A DNA stretch of 64,000 nt, taken from positions 310,001-374,000 of the forward strand of contig NZ_MTSE01000001.1 of NCBI RefSeq assembly GCF_002154225.1, written 5' to 3'. Source of the stretch: Hymenobacter crusticola. GTDB taxonomy: Bacteria > Bacteroidota > Bacteroidia > Cytophagales > Hymenobacteraceae. Positions 1 to 9,081 of this stretch are shown piece after piece; position 1 is the first letter of the stretch; each line of letters begins with the position of its first letter. The position numbers were made by a program, and so were the translations under genes. The notes under the pieces are model-generated. The model had not been told where the DNA came from. It searched no databases and was given only the letters and a program-made list of their open reading frames with translations.

Positions 1-175
1 GTCATGCACTTTCTCTGTACTAAAGAAAAGTTGGGCCTAACCGGTAAAAAAGACATAAGAATCTTGCGTTTGCTAGTCTTGGTTCAACCTTTGTTTCCAC
101 GAATGACCGCCCCATTGCTCGTTCGAGCAGTGCGCTAAAGCGGTTGTTTGTGCCTCCTGCTCGCGTCGCCTGCCT

Positions 176-469
176 ATGCTGTCTTCTTCCATCCTGCCAG
201 AACCAGAGTATGAGCTAGAACTCTTCCTGGCCGGAAACAGCCCTAAATCGACGCAAGCGTTGCAAAATATTCGCACGATTTGCGAGCAGTACTTACCAGG
301 ACGCCATACGCTCGTTGTCGTCGACCTTTACCAGCAGCCAGAGCGGGCGAGTCAGGAGGAAATCCTGGGCGTACCGATGCTCCTCAAAAAACGCCCCGGC
401 TTGGTCCGACGGCTCGTAGGAGACTTCTCTGACCACGAACGGGTGCTCAAAGCTCTTGGCCTGACCTAG
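176..469 (+). CDS. KaiB-like thioredoxin-fold protein
   Basis: This 97-residue protein matches the circadian-clock protein KaiB over its whole length. It opens with a beta strand and the LFLAGNSPKS segment, followed by a helix (QALQNIRTICEQ), a strand (TLVVVDLYQQP), and the conserved I-L-G-V-P-M-L...RRLVGDF block near residues 63-85. KaiB in cyanobacteria binds KaiC and switches the phase of its phosphorylation cycle; relatives in non-photosynthetic bacteria have less defined stress or signalling roles. No kaiC is visible downstream, and upstream lies outside the window, so it may be the last gene of a kaiC-kaiB pair. The ATG at 176 is the first sensible start. Family assignment is good; a clock role is not shown. 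Confidence 0.82.
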   Translation: MLSSSILPEPEYELELFLAGNSPKSTQALQNIRTICEQYLPGRHTLVVVDLYQQPERASQEEILGVPMLLKKRPGLVRRLVGDFSDHERVLKALGLT

Positions 470-488
470 GGTCACTTATTGGCCGCTT

Positions 489-2900
489 CTACAACGCTAC
501 CTGCAAGTTCACCGTTTTCGCCGCTAGCCCTGGCGACTGTAGCAACACTTTTACGGCGCCGGCTGCCGTGGCCTGCACGTACACCAACAGCCGACCTTGA
601 TACGCCTGCCGTTTCGAGCCTTTGTAGTCCTCGTGGCTGGCTAGGTCGCCGCTTTCAATGCCGAGCAGCTTGGCCGGGCCTTCCACGGCCACGGTAACTT
701 CATTGGTGGCCGTATTCACTGGATTTCCCTGCTGGTCAACTACTCTTACTTCGATCTGAGCTAGGTTGTGGGCTTTGCTAGACAAGGTAGTCCGGTCGGC
801 GGTGGCCTGGATGGCGGCGGGTGCCTCAACCGTCTTCAACACCGTACAGCTTACTTCTTGGTCCTTCTTATAGCTTTTGGCTAGCAGCTCGCCGGGCTGA
901 TAGGCTACGTCCCAGGCAACCTCCCGACCCTGCTTTTTACCCAAGGATTTCCCATTGAGAAACAGCTCCACCGCATCACCATTCGTGAAGCTCACGACGC
1001 GCACTTGGTCGCCGGCGTTCCAGTTCCAAGCGGTGTTCAGGCGCCGATGGCCGCGGCTTTGCTGATCTTTCGAGGCTTCCATGGCACCTAAGTACACCAT
1101 CGGCTTCTCGGACCACAGGCTTTGGCGAAAGTAAAACTCTGGCTTGGGGAAGCCAGCTAAATCGAGCAGGCCGGCGCCGTTGCTACGTTGGGGCCACTTG
1201 CCGGCTTCTCCTAGGTAGTCGATACCAGTCCAGAGATACTGAGCCGAGATGTAAGCGTTGGAATCGACGGCCGCCCAGGCACTTGCAGCCATGCCATTCT
1301 CACTACCGTAGATAATTCGGCTGGGGTACTTCTGGTGATCTTCGGGGTAGCGAAATTCCTGGTAGTTGTAGCCCACCACGTCGAGCGATGCAGGATAATC
1401 CGTGAAGTTGGACATCACCACGCCGGCCAGCGCCGCCGTGATAGGCCGAGAGGTATCGTACTTTTTGGCCACGGCCACCAAGTGCTGGGAGATTTCGCCC
1501 AAGCGGCTGGCGGCCGGGTGATCAGGCAGGTAGCCTTTGCCGTAGATCTGCGGGTTGCGGCCCGTGTTCAGGACCTCGTGCGAATAAGGGTCGTTGGGGT
1601 AATCTATCTCATTGCCAATGCTCCACATGATGATGGACGGGCGGTTGCGGTTACGCAGGATCATATCGCGCAAATCGCGGTCGGCCCATTCCTTGAAGTA
1701 TTGGTGCGCCCCAAACTTGGCGGGTGTACCCACATTCCAGCCTTCCACCCACTTGTTTTTTCCCTCTTCCCACTCGTCGAAAGCCTCATCCATCACCAGA
1801 AAACCTAGCTTGTCGCACAACGCATAGAAGTAGTCGGCGTGCGGGTTATGGCTCATCCGGATGGAGTTGCAGCCACCTTCCTTTAGCGTCTTTAGCCGCC
1901 GCTCCCATACCGCTTGCGGCACGGCTACACCCAGCGCACCCGCGTCGTCGTGCAGGCAGACACCTTTAAGCTCCAGGCTTTTGCCGTTCAGAAAAAAGCC
2001 CTGGTTGGCGTCGAAGCGGATGGTGCGCACACCTACTTCTTCCACTACTTCGTCGGTCAGCTTACCTTGCACCGACAGCGCTACCCGTAACTTGTAGAGG
2101 CTAGGTTTTTCCACCGACCACAAGCTAGGTTTGCCGATTTTCAAGGTCATGGCGGCTGGCGTATCCGTGTTTGGTTTGGCCTGTATTTGCTGCTGAGCGG
2201 TGGCAACTACTTGTCCTTGCGGGTCCACGAGCGTACTTTTTACCAGGACGCTGGCGGCGGCAGCCGTCATGTTATTGACGGCTACCGTTACCTTCCCCGT
2301 GGCGGCGCTAGCTGATACGTCGGGCGTGGTGAAGCCAATGCCCCACAAGCCAATGTGCACAGGTTCAGTCGCTAGCAAGTACACATTGCGGTAGATGCCC
2401 GAGCCCGTATACCAGCGCGAATCGGCAAACTCGGTGTGGTCGGCTTTCACGGCCAACACATTCTGGCCGCTGGCTTTCAGGTACGAGGTCAGTTCGTATT
2501 GAAAGGAGGCAAAACCGCTGGGCCGCTTCCCTAGGTAGTGGCCGTTGAGCCACACCTCACTGTTCTTGTACACGCCATCGAAATACACAAATACCTTCTT
2601 GCCCCGAAAGCCGGCGGGCACATCGAAGGTTTTGCGGTACCAACCAATGCCGCCCGGCAAGAAGCCCGTGGCACTGGCCCATTCCTGACTAAAAGGCCCT
2701 TCAATGCTCCAATCGTGGGGCAGCGCCAAGCGGCGCCAGTTGGTGTCGTTGAAGTCAGCCTTTTCGCCCGCGGTTACGTCGCCTTTGTGAAACTTCCAAT
2801 CGGCGTTGAACAGCACCTGTTGGCGAGGTGCCTGGGCCTGAGCACCGCTTGAAAACAAACAGCAAACCAGGGCAAGCAAGAGTAGTAAGGCAGTTTTCAC
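489..2900 (-). CDS. Secreted glycoside hydrolase family 2 (beta-galactosidase-like)
   Basis: An 803-residue GH2 enzyme that should hydrolyse a non-reducing terminal beta-linked sugar in the periplasm or outside the cell. A hydrophobic signal peptide ending near AQAQ (residue 23) leads into the sugar-binding jelly roll (about 27-195), an immunoglobulin-like sandwich (200-295) and the TIM barrel (300-600). The general acid is Glu431 in SIGNE and the likely nucleophile is Glu534 in YGSEN. The C-terminal 200 residues look like the DUF4982 and Ig-like modules common in Bacteroidota GH2 enzymes. The start codon is GTG. It lies 29 bp after the GH30 gene on the same strand, so the two are probably co-transcribed. 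Beta-galactosidase is likely, but beta-glucuronidase or another GH2 specificity cannot be excluded. Confidence 0.9.
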   Translation of the reverse strand: MKTALLLLLALVCCLFSSGAQAQAPRQQVLFNADWKFHKGDVTAGEKADFNDTNWRRLALPHDWSIEGPFSQEWASATGFLPGGIGWYRKTFDVPAGFRGKKVFVYFDGVYKNSEVWLNGHYLGKRPSGFASFQYELTSYLKASGQNVLAVKADHTEFADSRWYTGSGIYRNVYLLATEPVHIGLWGIGFTTPDVSASAATGKVTVAVNNMTAAAASVLVKSTLVDPQGQVVATAQQQIQAKPNTDTPAAMTLKIGKPSLWSVEKPSLYKLRVALSVQGKLTDEVVEEVGVRTIRFDANQGFFLNGKSLELKGVCLHDDAGALGVAVPQAVWERRLKTLKEGGCNSIRMSHNPHADYFYALCDKLGFLVMDEAFDEWEEGKNKWVEGWNVGTPAKFGAHQYFKEWADRDLRDMILRNRNRPSIIMWSIGNEIDYPNDPYSHEVLNTGRNPQIYGKGYLPDHPAASRLGEISQHLVAVAKKYDTSRPITAALAGVVMSNFTDYPASLDVVGYNYQEFRYPEDHQKYPSRIIYGSENGMAASAWAAVDSNAYISAQYLWTGIDYLGEAGKWPQRSNGAGLLDLAGFPKPEFYFRQSLWSEKPMVYLGAMEASKDQQSRGHRRLNTAWNWNAGDQVRVVSFTNGDAVELFLNGKSLGKKQGREVAWDVAYQPGELLAKSYKKDQEVSCTVLKTVEAPAAIQATADRTTLSSKAHNLAQIEVRVVDQQGNPVNTATNEVTVAVEGPAKLLGIESGDLASHEDYKGSKRQAYQGRLLVYVQATAAGAVKVLLQSPGLAAKTVNLQVAL

Positions 2901-2929
2901 GGAGTAGGCGAGTTGGTGGGAGCAGGTCT

Positions 2930-4555
2930 TTAGCGAATGTCGCTCACTAGCGTCGTGATGGAGCGTGGGACCAGGTGCACGAGTTGGTCCTTCACGACAG
3001 GGCCGGGTTGCAGATCGGTGGTAGCGGAAGTGGTGAAAGTGCGCACCGAACCTAGCTTTTTTCCGCTCAGCGTCAGGCGCAAATCGGTTGGCGTAGCGGC
3101 CGAATTAACGACGACCGTTATCAGCTGCTTGCCGGCAGCACTTTTATAAGCAGAGACGAGCAATTGGCTGTCCATACCTAGGTTTTGCGCAAGGCTAGCC
3201 TCGACCCGAACGGCGCCGGGGCGGATATAACGGCTATAGTTGCCCAGCGCCCACAGCATCTTACTTACCTGATAAGTACCATCTTCTTTGGTTTTGTCGA
3301 TGTAGATCAGGCCATCTTTGTAATCGTAGGGAGAGATGGCCAGCCACCACTGCCAAGCCGCAGCATTTGCCGTAGCTAGGTCCATATGAATGGTGCGAGC
3401 TAGGTATAGTGCCGCATCCATCCCTAGGTCGCGCTTGTTGCCATTGATTTCGCCGGCATTATCACCCAAGATGCAGTATTCTGATTGCCAGAAGGTAAGC
3501 TTGTTAACTGTTGCTACTTTGGCCGCTAGCTGCTGGCGCGTTGCCACGGCTTGGCTGTAGGGCGAAGTAGTGAAGTAACTGTGGGCGGCAACGGTGCGGG
3601 CTACTCGCGGCAGGTCACCAACATACGTGGACGCCGTCGGACTAAAAAAGGCGCTGATCTGGTCGCCGCGGTCGGGCTTATCTGCCGTAGCAAAGAGATA
3701 GTTAATCTTGCCGGCCTCGGTGAGTAGAATTTTGGTGGGCAGCTGTTGAGCAAGTAGTGCGGCGTTCAGAGCCTTGGTTACGCCGGCCATTTCCTCGTTG
3801 CGGAAGGGGCTGCCTTCTTGTTTAGGGTCGCTCCAATCCCACTGTGGCTCATTCACTGGGCTCACGTAATCGAAGGTGATGCCGGTGGTCTTTTTCACGC
3901 CTTGCACCACCTTGGCCATGAACGTGGCAAAGGGCTCGTAGTTGGCCGGAGCTAGGTTAGTTTTGCCGCCCTCGGCGAAGGCACGGCCAGTGATGGTGTA
4001 CTGCACCGGCGGGCTGTTCAGAAACCCTAGGAACTGCTGAACGCCCCGCTTCTTGGCCGCTTGCAGAAACCAGACTTGCCCGGCCTGCCGGGTCCAGTCG
4101 TAGCGGCCATCGGGCAGCATAAACGACTCGGCGCGGTGCCACTCGTCGCGGATGCCGCTTTGCTCGCCCTGCTGCGCGCTACCTGCCCCAATGTTGAAGC
4201 GCCACATCGACAAGCCGATACCCTTGGGCTGACCACCGGCTTTGGCGTCCGTGCTGAACAGCAAGTCAGCTATGGCTTCCTTCTTAGCCGCAGGCCATTG
4301 TCCCACAAACTGACACGCCCACGCATCCGACGCGCTAAAGTTGTCGATGGTTTGGTAGGTTTTTGTGTCGTCTACCAACACCGTTACGGTTTTGGCTGCG
4401 CCAGTACTGCTGGGGTTACTGGGTTGCCCTTGCCCGATGCTGACCACCGCTAGCAGCACGAGCGTACTTAGTAGGAAGCGCGAACCCGGAGCTGTTCTTT
4501 TATAAGCTGGCTCGGTTAGCCATAATGATTTACCCGACGCCACTACTATTTTCAT
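2930..4555 (-). CDS. Secreted glycoside hydrolase family 30 (endo-beta-1,6-galactanase-like)
   Basis: A 541-residue protein with a long N-terminus, a hydrophobic export segment around residues 27-44, and a GH30 (beta/alpha)8 barrel followed by the C-terminal beta sandwich. The acid/base Glu236 sits in SPVNEPQW and the nucleophile Glu359 in FWQSEY, both diagnostic of GH30. The DNFSASDAWA segment near residue 71 resembles the start of endo-beta-1,6-galactanase-type GH30 enzymes, so a galactan or related side chain is a reasonable substrate guess. It shares strand and close spacing with the following GH2 gene, suggesting joint breakdown of a galactose-containing polysaccharide. No SusC/SusD transporter pair is present in the window. 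Confidence 0.88.
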   Translation of the reverse strand: MKIVVASGKSLWLTEPAYKRTAPGSRFLLSTLVLLAVVSIGQGQPSNPSSTGAAKTVTVLVDDTKTYQTIDNFSASDAWACQFVGQWPAAKKEAIADLLFSTDAKAGGQPKGIGLSMWRFNIGAGSAQQGEQSGIRDEWHRAESFMLPDGRYDWTRQAGQVWFLQAAKKRGVQQFLGFLNSPPVQYTITGRAFAEGGKTNLAPANYEPFATFMAKVVQGVKKTTGITFDYVSPVNEPQWDWSDPKQEGSPFRNEEMAGVTKALNAALLAQQLPTKILLTEAGKINYLFATADKPDRGDQISAFFSPTASTYVGDLPRVARTVAAHSYFTTSPYSQAVATRQQLAAKVATVNKLTFWQSEYCILGDNAGEINGNKRDLGMDAALYLARTIHMDLATANAAAWQWWLAISPYDYKDGLIYIDKTKEDGTYQVSKMLWALGNYSRYIRPGAVRVEASLAQNLGMDSQLLVSAYKSAAGKQLITVVVNSAATPTDLRLTLSGKKLGSVRTFTTSATTDLQPGPVVKDQLVHLVPRSITTLVSDIR

Positions 4556-4680
4556 TATGAGTTATTTGAGCCTAGCCAGAGAATAGGGCAAGGTAATCAA
4601 AGAAGCCAAGCAAGCCGTACAGTATCAGCAGCTTGCTTAAGCTAGGTTCGGTATCTTGAGTGCTATTCTAGACTTCCGCC

Positions 4681-4731
4681 GGAAGGCAGAGTCTGCGTTT
4701 GCTTCATCAGCATCCGCAGACTCTGCCTTCC
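4681..4731. repeat. 17-bp perfect inverted repeat
   Basis: GGAAGGCAGAGTCTGCG at 4681-4697 is exactly complementary to 4715-4731, with a 17-nt loop. No T-run follows on either side, so this is not a canonical intrinsic terminator. It resembles a REP or MITE-like palindromic unit. Confidence 0.7.
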
Positions 4732-4887
4732 TCTTCTGTCGAACGTTCATCTTTGGCGTAGTCGCCTCCGTTACCGAGAATTCAATGTAGTTCTCGTGTA
4801 ATCAAAGCCAGACACCCAAGGTGATGTCTAGCAAGCCCTGTTTTGAAGCGGTGCCTAAACGTACCACCTAGGTAGGCCTATCTAGAA

Positions 4888-4936
4888 CTTGAACGCTTGG
4901 TCTACGTGCAAAATGCGCGTAGACCAAGCGTTCAAG
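4888..4936. repeat. 19-bp perfect inverted repeat
   Basis: CTTGAACGCTTGGTCTACG at 4888-4906 pairs perfectly with 4918-4936 across an 11-nt loop. The flanks carry no T-run. It is unrelated in sequence to the hairpin 150 bp away and looks like a second class of short palindromic element. Confidence 0.7.
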
Positions 4937-5078
4937 CAAGATGTAGTCGAGGCTATGCGCTTGGCTAGCTTCTGTTACTGCGGCGATGCAAATCTGACTA
5001 ACGGCGTGCAGTCAACTCAGCACCAACACTGGAGCTACCGTTATTGTCGTTTTCTACTAAAGAGCTGACACGTAGCTG

Positions 5079-7949
5079 TTAGAACAGATCATTCTTAGCG
5101 GGCACGGTGTACGGCTGTTGCTCCCCACTGGTCTTTGGCAAGCCGAAAAAGAAGTACAGAGTACGTTTCGTGCTGCCACTTACGTGGTTTGGCTCACTAT
5201 TCGGACCTAGCTTTTGCGGGTTCGAATCAATATTCAAGGCGAGCTTGGTGCCGATGGGCGGAATAGCATCCAGGAAAGACAAGTTGCCGATGGGCAACGC
5301 TGGATGCGGCTTCACGCCAGAGAGGCCGTAGAAGTCGAGCATGCGTACGTACAGCCCTTTATCGGGGCTGGCCACCAGAAATTTACCTTCTACTGTGTTC
5401 ATTTCCAGCCAAGTAATATCGGCAAAGTAACCCTTGAATTCGGGGTAAATCCAGGGCGCAGCGCCAGTTTGGGTGTTGTTGTAGGCATTCTCCCACACGT
5501 TGTCGGTCACTCCTTGCAGGCGGTTCTTCCACACGCGGTACGGCCCCTTGCCGAGCCACTTAGCGCTTAGCACAAAATTTTCCGGATACGTGAAGCTCAC
5601 TCCAGTAAAGGGAAAATCACCGCTAAGGGCGTATTCATAGCTGAGGCTGAGCCAGCCCGTGCTGTACATCTTCCAGCGCACGGACTTCAGGTCGCCGGTA
5701 TAGCTAGCTTCCACCACTTCCCCGTCATTCTCCTTGCGGTGCGTGAGGCCGGTGAAGGTCGCGTTGCCACTCACGAGCACGGGCCCATTGCCGAAGGACA
5801 GCTTATCGCCGCTATTTCCTTTTACGCCCGTCAGCTTGCCACTGCGTTTGTTGAAGGCTACGGTGATGTCGCTAGCTTTCAAGGTAAGCGTAGTGTCGCT
5901 CTCCGTTACTTCCACTGGTTGAGGCTGCTTGTCTTGTAAGGTCAGAATACCGTCGAGCAGCTTATCGTTGGCAACGGTTTTCCACGACCATTTGTACACT
6001 AAGTTCTTCGCGGGGTCGTAGGCAGAAAGTAGTAGCGCGTCGTACGTTTTCCAATCCTTGGGCAGCTTCAGGTCGAGCTTGCCGCTGGCGAGGGGTGCCA
6101 CATTGGGGCTAGCCATGCGGCTCTTTTTCATGGTAGTGTACCCCGAGAAAGCTTCGCCTGGCTTGCGGTATTTCACCAGCTCCCACTGAAAATAGCACTG
6201 ATTGAGGTTAGTGAAATGGTAACGGTTCTCCACTGGCACCACCCCTTTAAAGGAGCTAGGCAGCTCTTTGAGGGTGATGTGCACCGGCGAGAATATTTCG
6301 CGGATGGCATAGAAGCTGCCCTCCTTCTCGCGGTGCGGCCCCACGACACCGTCGGGCGCGTTCACGCCGTTTACGTCGATGATGTTGTTCAGATCGGTAC
6401 GCACAATGCCTTCATCTACCAGCGCCCAGATGAAGCCCCCACCCGAGCGCTGCGACTTCCAGTGCAGTTCCCAGAAATCACCTAGGCCCACGGCCGCGCC
6501 ACCATCGTCTTGGGCGTGCAGAAACTCGGTGGGCATGTAGATAAGTGAGTCGCTGAGGATCTTTTGGGTGCTGTAGTAGTCTTCATAGTGGTTTGTGTCG
6601 ATGCCGTTGAAGGCATTGCCGGGGCGGTGGTGGGCGTGAATGACAGGACGGTTGGAAAGATCGTACTTGCCAAAGTCATCATCCAGCTCCTTGTTGGTGC
6701 CGCCTTCGTTGCCGTTGCTCCAGAAGATAATGCTTGGGTGGTTCACGTCCTTTTCGACCATTTCCTTCACCAGTTTCTCGCCAGCTTTGGTGCTGTAAGC
6801 CTTCTGCCAACCGGCTAGCTCATCGAGCACGTACAAGCCCAGCGAATCGCAGATTTCCAGAAACTTGGCGTCGGGCGGGTAATGCGAGAGGCGCACGGCG
6901 TTCATGTTCATCTCCTTCATGAGCTTCACGTCGCCGAGGTGAATGGAGTCGTTGAGAGTACGGCCGGTTTCGGGCCACCAGCTGTGCCGGTTGATGCCCT
7001 TCATCTTCACCTGCGTGCCGTTCACGTAAATGCCTTTGCCACGCCGAATCTCGATGGTGCGGAAGCCAAACTTCTCCGACGTCTGGAAAGCTAGGTTACC
7101 GTTGGTTTTCAGCGTCACATTGGCGCGGTACAGGTTCGGTGTTTCCGAAGTCCACTGCAACGGCTTGTTCACTTTAGTACGAAGCGTCACGACGGTGTCT
7201 TGCGCGCTTGCGGTGCCTTTTGCCGTTCCTACAACTTTGCCGGTCGCATCCAGAATATCGGCTTGCACTTCGCCTGCTTGCGTTTGGCCCTTCAGAAATA
7301 CATTCATGGCAAACGTGCCATCGGCCTTCGCGGCAACAGCAGTACGGGCAATGAATTGCTTCGGATACGCTTCCAGGTATACGGGCCGGAAGATGCCACC
7401 GAAGATCCAATAGTCAGCGAGGCGCTCGGCATTGTTCACCGAGGCTTCCGCCGACATTTTGCTCACCGTTATTTCCAGTAGGTTAGCTTTATCGGCTTGC
7501 AGCTTATCGGTGATGTCATATTTGAAGCGGTAGAAAGCGCCTTGGTGGATCGGCCCGGCGAGCTGACCGTTGACTTTCACCTCGGTGTCGGTCATTGCGC
7601 CTTCGAATACCAAGTATACCTGCTTGCCCTTCCAGCTAGCTGGCACCTGAAACTGCCGCTTGTACATGCCTTTTTCGTCGGCAAAGCGGAAGTTCTTCCC
7701 GTAGGTTTTGTAGTCGCGGCCGTAGTTGTAGCTACCAAAGCCCTGCTGCTCCCAGCACGACGGCACCTGAATGGTAGTCCAGTAGCCGCTTTTTCGCCCA
7801 CCCGTACAGTAGAAATCCCAGGTGGCCGTGTGGTTGTTATCGGTGCCGGAGAGATACTGCACCTGTTTGCGCGTGTCCGACTGAGCACGCAAACCGCTGG
7901 TGCACAGCAGCGAAAGATAGGTAAGCAGAAAAAGTAGTTTGCGGCGCAT
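5079..7949 (-). CDS. Secreted glycoside hydrolase family 2 beta-galactosidase
   Basis: A large GH2 enzyme, 956 residues from the ATG at 7949. This start is preferred because it places the signal peptide MRRKLLFLLTYLSLL at the N-terminus; an upstream in-frame start at 7997 would bury it. It has an N-terminal sugar-binding domain (about 25-195), an Ig-like domain (200-300) and a TIM barrel with acid Glu415 in SNGNE and nucleophile Glu475 in PTEF. The C-terminal part looks like the beta-galactosidase small-chain domain (about 700-930). It differs strongly from the GH2 at 489-2900, so the two probably act on different linkages. It is separated from the GH30-GH2 pair by 523 bp and is probably transcribed independently. 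Confidence 0.9.
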   Translation of the reverse strand: MRRKLLFLLTYLSLLCTSGLRAQSDTRKQVQYLSGTDNNHTATWDFYCTGGRKSGYWTTIQVPSCWEQQGFGSYNYGRDYKTYGKNFRFADEKGMYKRQFQVPASWKGKQVYLVFEGAMTDTEVKVNGQLAGPIHQGAFYRFKYDITDKLQADKANLLEITVSKMSAEASVNNAERLADYWIFGGIFRPVYLEAYPKQFIARTAVAAKADGTFAMNVFLKGQTQAGEVQADILDATGKVVGTAKGTASAQDTVVTLRTKVNKPLQWTSETPNLYRANVTLKTNGNLAFQTSEKFGFRTIEIRRGKGIYVNGTQVKMKGINRHSWWPETGRTLNDSIHLGDVKLMKEMNMNAVRLSHYPPDAKFLEICDSLGLYVLDELAGWQKAYSTKAGEKLVKEMVEKDVNHPSIIFWSNGNEGGTNKELDDDFGKYDLSNRPVIHAHHRPGNAFNGIDTNHYEDYYSTQKILSDSLIYMPTEFLHAQDDGGAAVGLGDFWELHWKSQRSGGGFIWALVDEGIVRTDLNNIIDVNGVNAPDGVVGPHREKEGSFYAIREIFSPVHITLKELPSSFKGVVPVENRYHFTNLNQCYFQWELVKYRKPGEAFSGYTTMKKSRMASPNVAPLASGKLDLKLPKDWKTYDALLLSAYDPAKNLVYKWSWKTVANDKLLDGILTLQDKQPQPVEVTESDTTLTLKASDITVAFNKRSGKLTGVKGNSGDKLSFGNGPVLVSGNATFTGLTHRKENDGEVVEASYTGDLKSVRWKMYSTGWLSLSYEYALSGDFPFTGVSFTYPENFVLSAKWLGKGPYRVWKNRLQGVTDNVWENAYNNTQTGAAPWIYPEFKGYFADITWLEMNTVEGKFLVASPDKGLYVRMLDFYGLSGVKPHPALPIGNLSFLDAIPPIGTKLALNIDSNPQKLGPNSEPNHVSGSTKRTLYFFFGLPKTSGEQQPYTVPAKNDLF

Positions 7950-8050
7950 GGCGGAAACGGTGTGGCAAGAGTTCAGAATAGAGCAGCGAACATACACCCT
8001 CCTGTGCTGCTAGCTACCCTGTACCATCCTGTTTGCCAGCAGAACGTCAT

Positions 8051-8087
8051 GCGGAGCTTCGCGCAGCACCTGCTTATCAAGCTCCGC
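8051..8087. repeat. Degenerate relative of the 33-bp repeat
   Basis: GTCATGCGGAGCTT just upstream and within this site resembles the start of the repeat found at 48-61 kb (GTCATGCTGAGCTT). GCGGAGCTT at 8051-8059 pairs with 8079-8087, giving a small hairpin. The relationship is suggestive only. Confidence 0.35.
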
Positions 8088-8104
8088 AATAATCGGCATC
8101 GTTT

Positions 8105-8146
8105 AAAAAGCAAAAAGGACAAGCTAGCTTGTCCTTTTTGCTTTTT
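8105..8146 (-). terminator. 42-bp perfect palindrome, lipA terminator
   Basis: A perfect 42-bp palindrome centred on GCTAGC, with A-runs and T-runs at its ends, lying 17 bp after the lipA stop codon. It fits an intrinsic terminator working in both directions. Confidence 0.85.
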
Positions 8147-8163
8147 GTTTACAATTGAGTTGA

Positions 8164-9069
8164 CTAGATCGGCACATTTACGTGGCGCTCGGCGTGGTAG
8201 CTGCTGCGCACCAGTGGCCCTGACTCTACGTACTTGAGGCCACGGCGCAGTCCTTCCTCACGGTAGTGCGCGAATAGGTCAGGGTGAATAAACTCGGCGA
8301 CTTCAATGTGGCGCTTCGTGGGTTGCAGGTACTGACCTAGGGTCAGGATGTCAAGGCCATTCTCTACTAGGTCGTCCATGGCTTTGTACACTTCTGCCTT
8401 TTGCTCACCTAGCCCTAGCATAATGCCTGACTTGGTGCGCTTGCCAGCTTCTTTCGTGCGCCGGATCTGCTCCAGCGAGCGGTCATACTTGGCTTGTGGC
8501 CGCACCAGGCGGTAAAGGCTACCTACGGTTTCCATGTTGTGCGACACCACTTCCTGGCCCCCAGCAATCATGGTATCCAGCGCAGCCCAGTTGGCTTTCA
8601 CGTCAGGAATGAGCGTCTCGATGGTCGTCGTAGGCGAGAGCTGCTTGGTTTGAACCACTGTTTCGTACCAGACGCTAGCACCCCGGTCCTTAAGCTCATC
8701 GCGGTTTACGGAGGTAAGCACGGCGTGCTTCACGCCCATCAGCTGAATGGCTTCGGCCACGCGGCGTGGCTCATCTAGGTCATATTCGTTGGGGCGGCCG
8801 GTTGCTACCGCGCAAAACGAGCAGGAGCGCGTGCAAACGTTGCCCAGGATCATGAACGTAGCGGTACCCGCACCCCAACACTCGCCCATGTTCGGGCAAT
8901 TGCCGCTCTCGCAGATGGTGTGCAGCTTGTGCTCGTCCACCAACCGGCGAACTTTAGCGTATTCGGGGCCCACGGGCAGCTTTACACGCAGCCAATCAGG
9001 CTTGCGCGGCTTAGCAGGCGCGGCGGGCTGGGGTTGTATGATCGGCAGGGTCAGCAACAATTCATCCAT
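8164..9069 (-). CDS. lipA: Lipoyl synthase
   Basis: A 301-residue radical-SAM enzyme that inserts two sulfurs into octanoyl groups on E2 and GcvH proteins to make the lipoyl cofactor. Both iron-sulfur cluster motifs are intact: the auxiliary cluster cysteines C53, C58 and C64 ([12 protein letters not shown]) and the radical-SAM cysteines C79, C83 and C86 (CTRSCSFC). The RSSYHA segment near the C-terminus carries the conserved serine ligand. It supplies the cofactor used by the 2-oxoacid dehydrogenase complex whose E1 lies at 12-14 kb. The start ATG is only 4 nt from a promoter-like TACCTTTG, which suggests a leaderless message. Confidence 0.97.
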   Translation of the reverse strand: MDELLLTLPIIQPQPAAPAKPRKPDWLRVKLPVGPEYAKVRRLVDEHKLHTICESGNCPNMGECWGAGTATFMILGNVCTRSCSFCAVATGRPNEYDLDEPRRVAEAIQLMGVKHAVLTSVNRDELKDRGASVWYETVVQTKQLSPTTTIETLIPDVKANWAALDTMIAGGQEVVSHNMETVGSLYRLVRPQAKYDRSLEQIRRTKEAGKRTKSGIMLGLGEQKAEVYKAMDDLVENGLDILTLGQYLQPTKRHIEVAEFIHPDLFAHYREEGLRRGLKYVESGPLVRSSYHAERHVNVPI

Positions 9070-9073
9070 GCTG

Positions 9074-9081
9074 CAAAGGTA
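9074..9081 (-). promoter_or_regulatory. TAnnTTTG -7 box for lipA
   Basis: TACCTTTG on the minus strand matches the Bacteroidota primary-sigma -7 element. It ends 4 nt before the lipA ATG, so transcription would begin at or next to the start codon. I see no clear TTG at the -33 position. Confidence 0.5.

Larger units (their letters stand above)
4556..5078. other. Intergenic region with two long hairpins
   Basis: This 523-bp stretch separates the GH2-GH30 pair from the upstream GH2 gene, all on the minus strand. I see no credible coding region. It holds two unrelated perfect inverted repeats (listed separately) and is unusually dense in CTAG (seven by eye). It probably contains the promoter of the GH30-GH2 pair, though I could not place a convincing TAnnTTTG box close to the GH30 start. 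Confidence 0.6.

Noticed and set aside
1335..1808. 157-residue frame antisense to the GH2 gene
   Set aside because: It mirrors a strongly supported GH2 coding sequence; a typical shadow of a high-GC gene.
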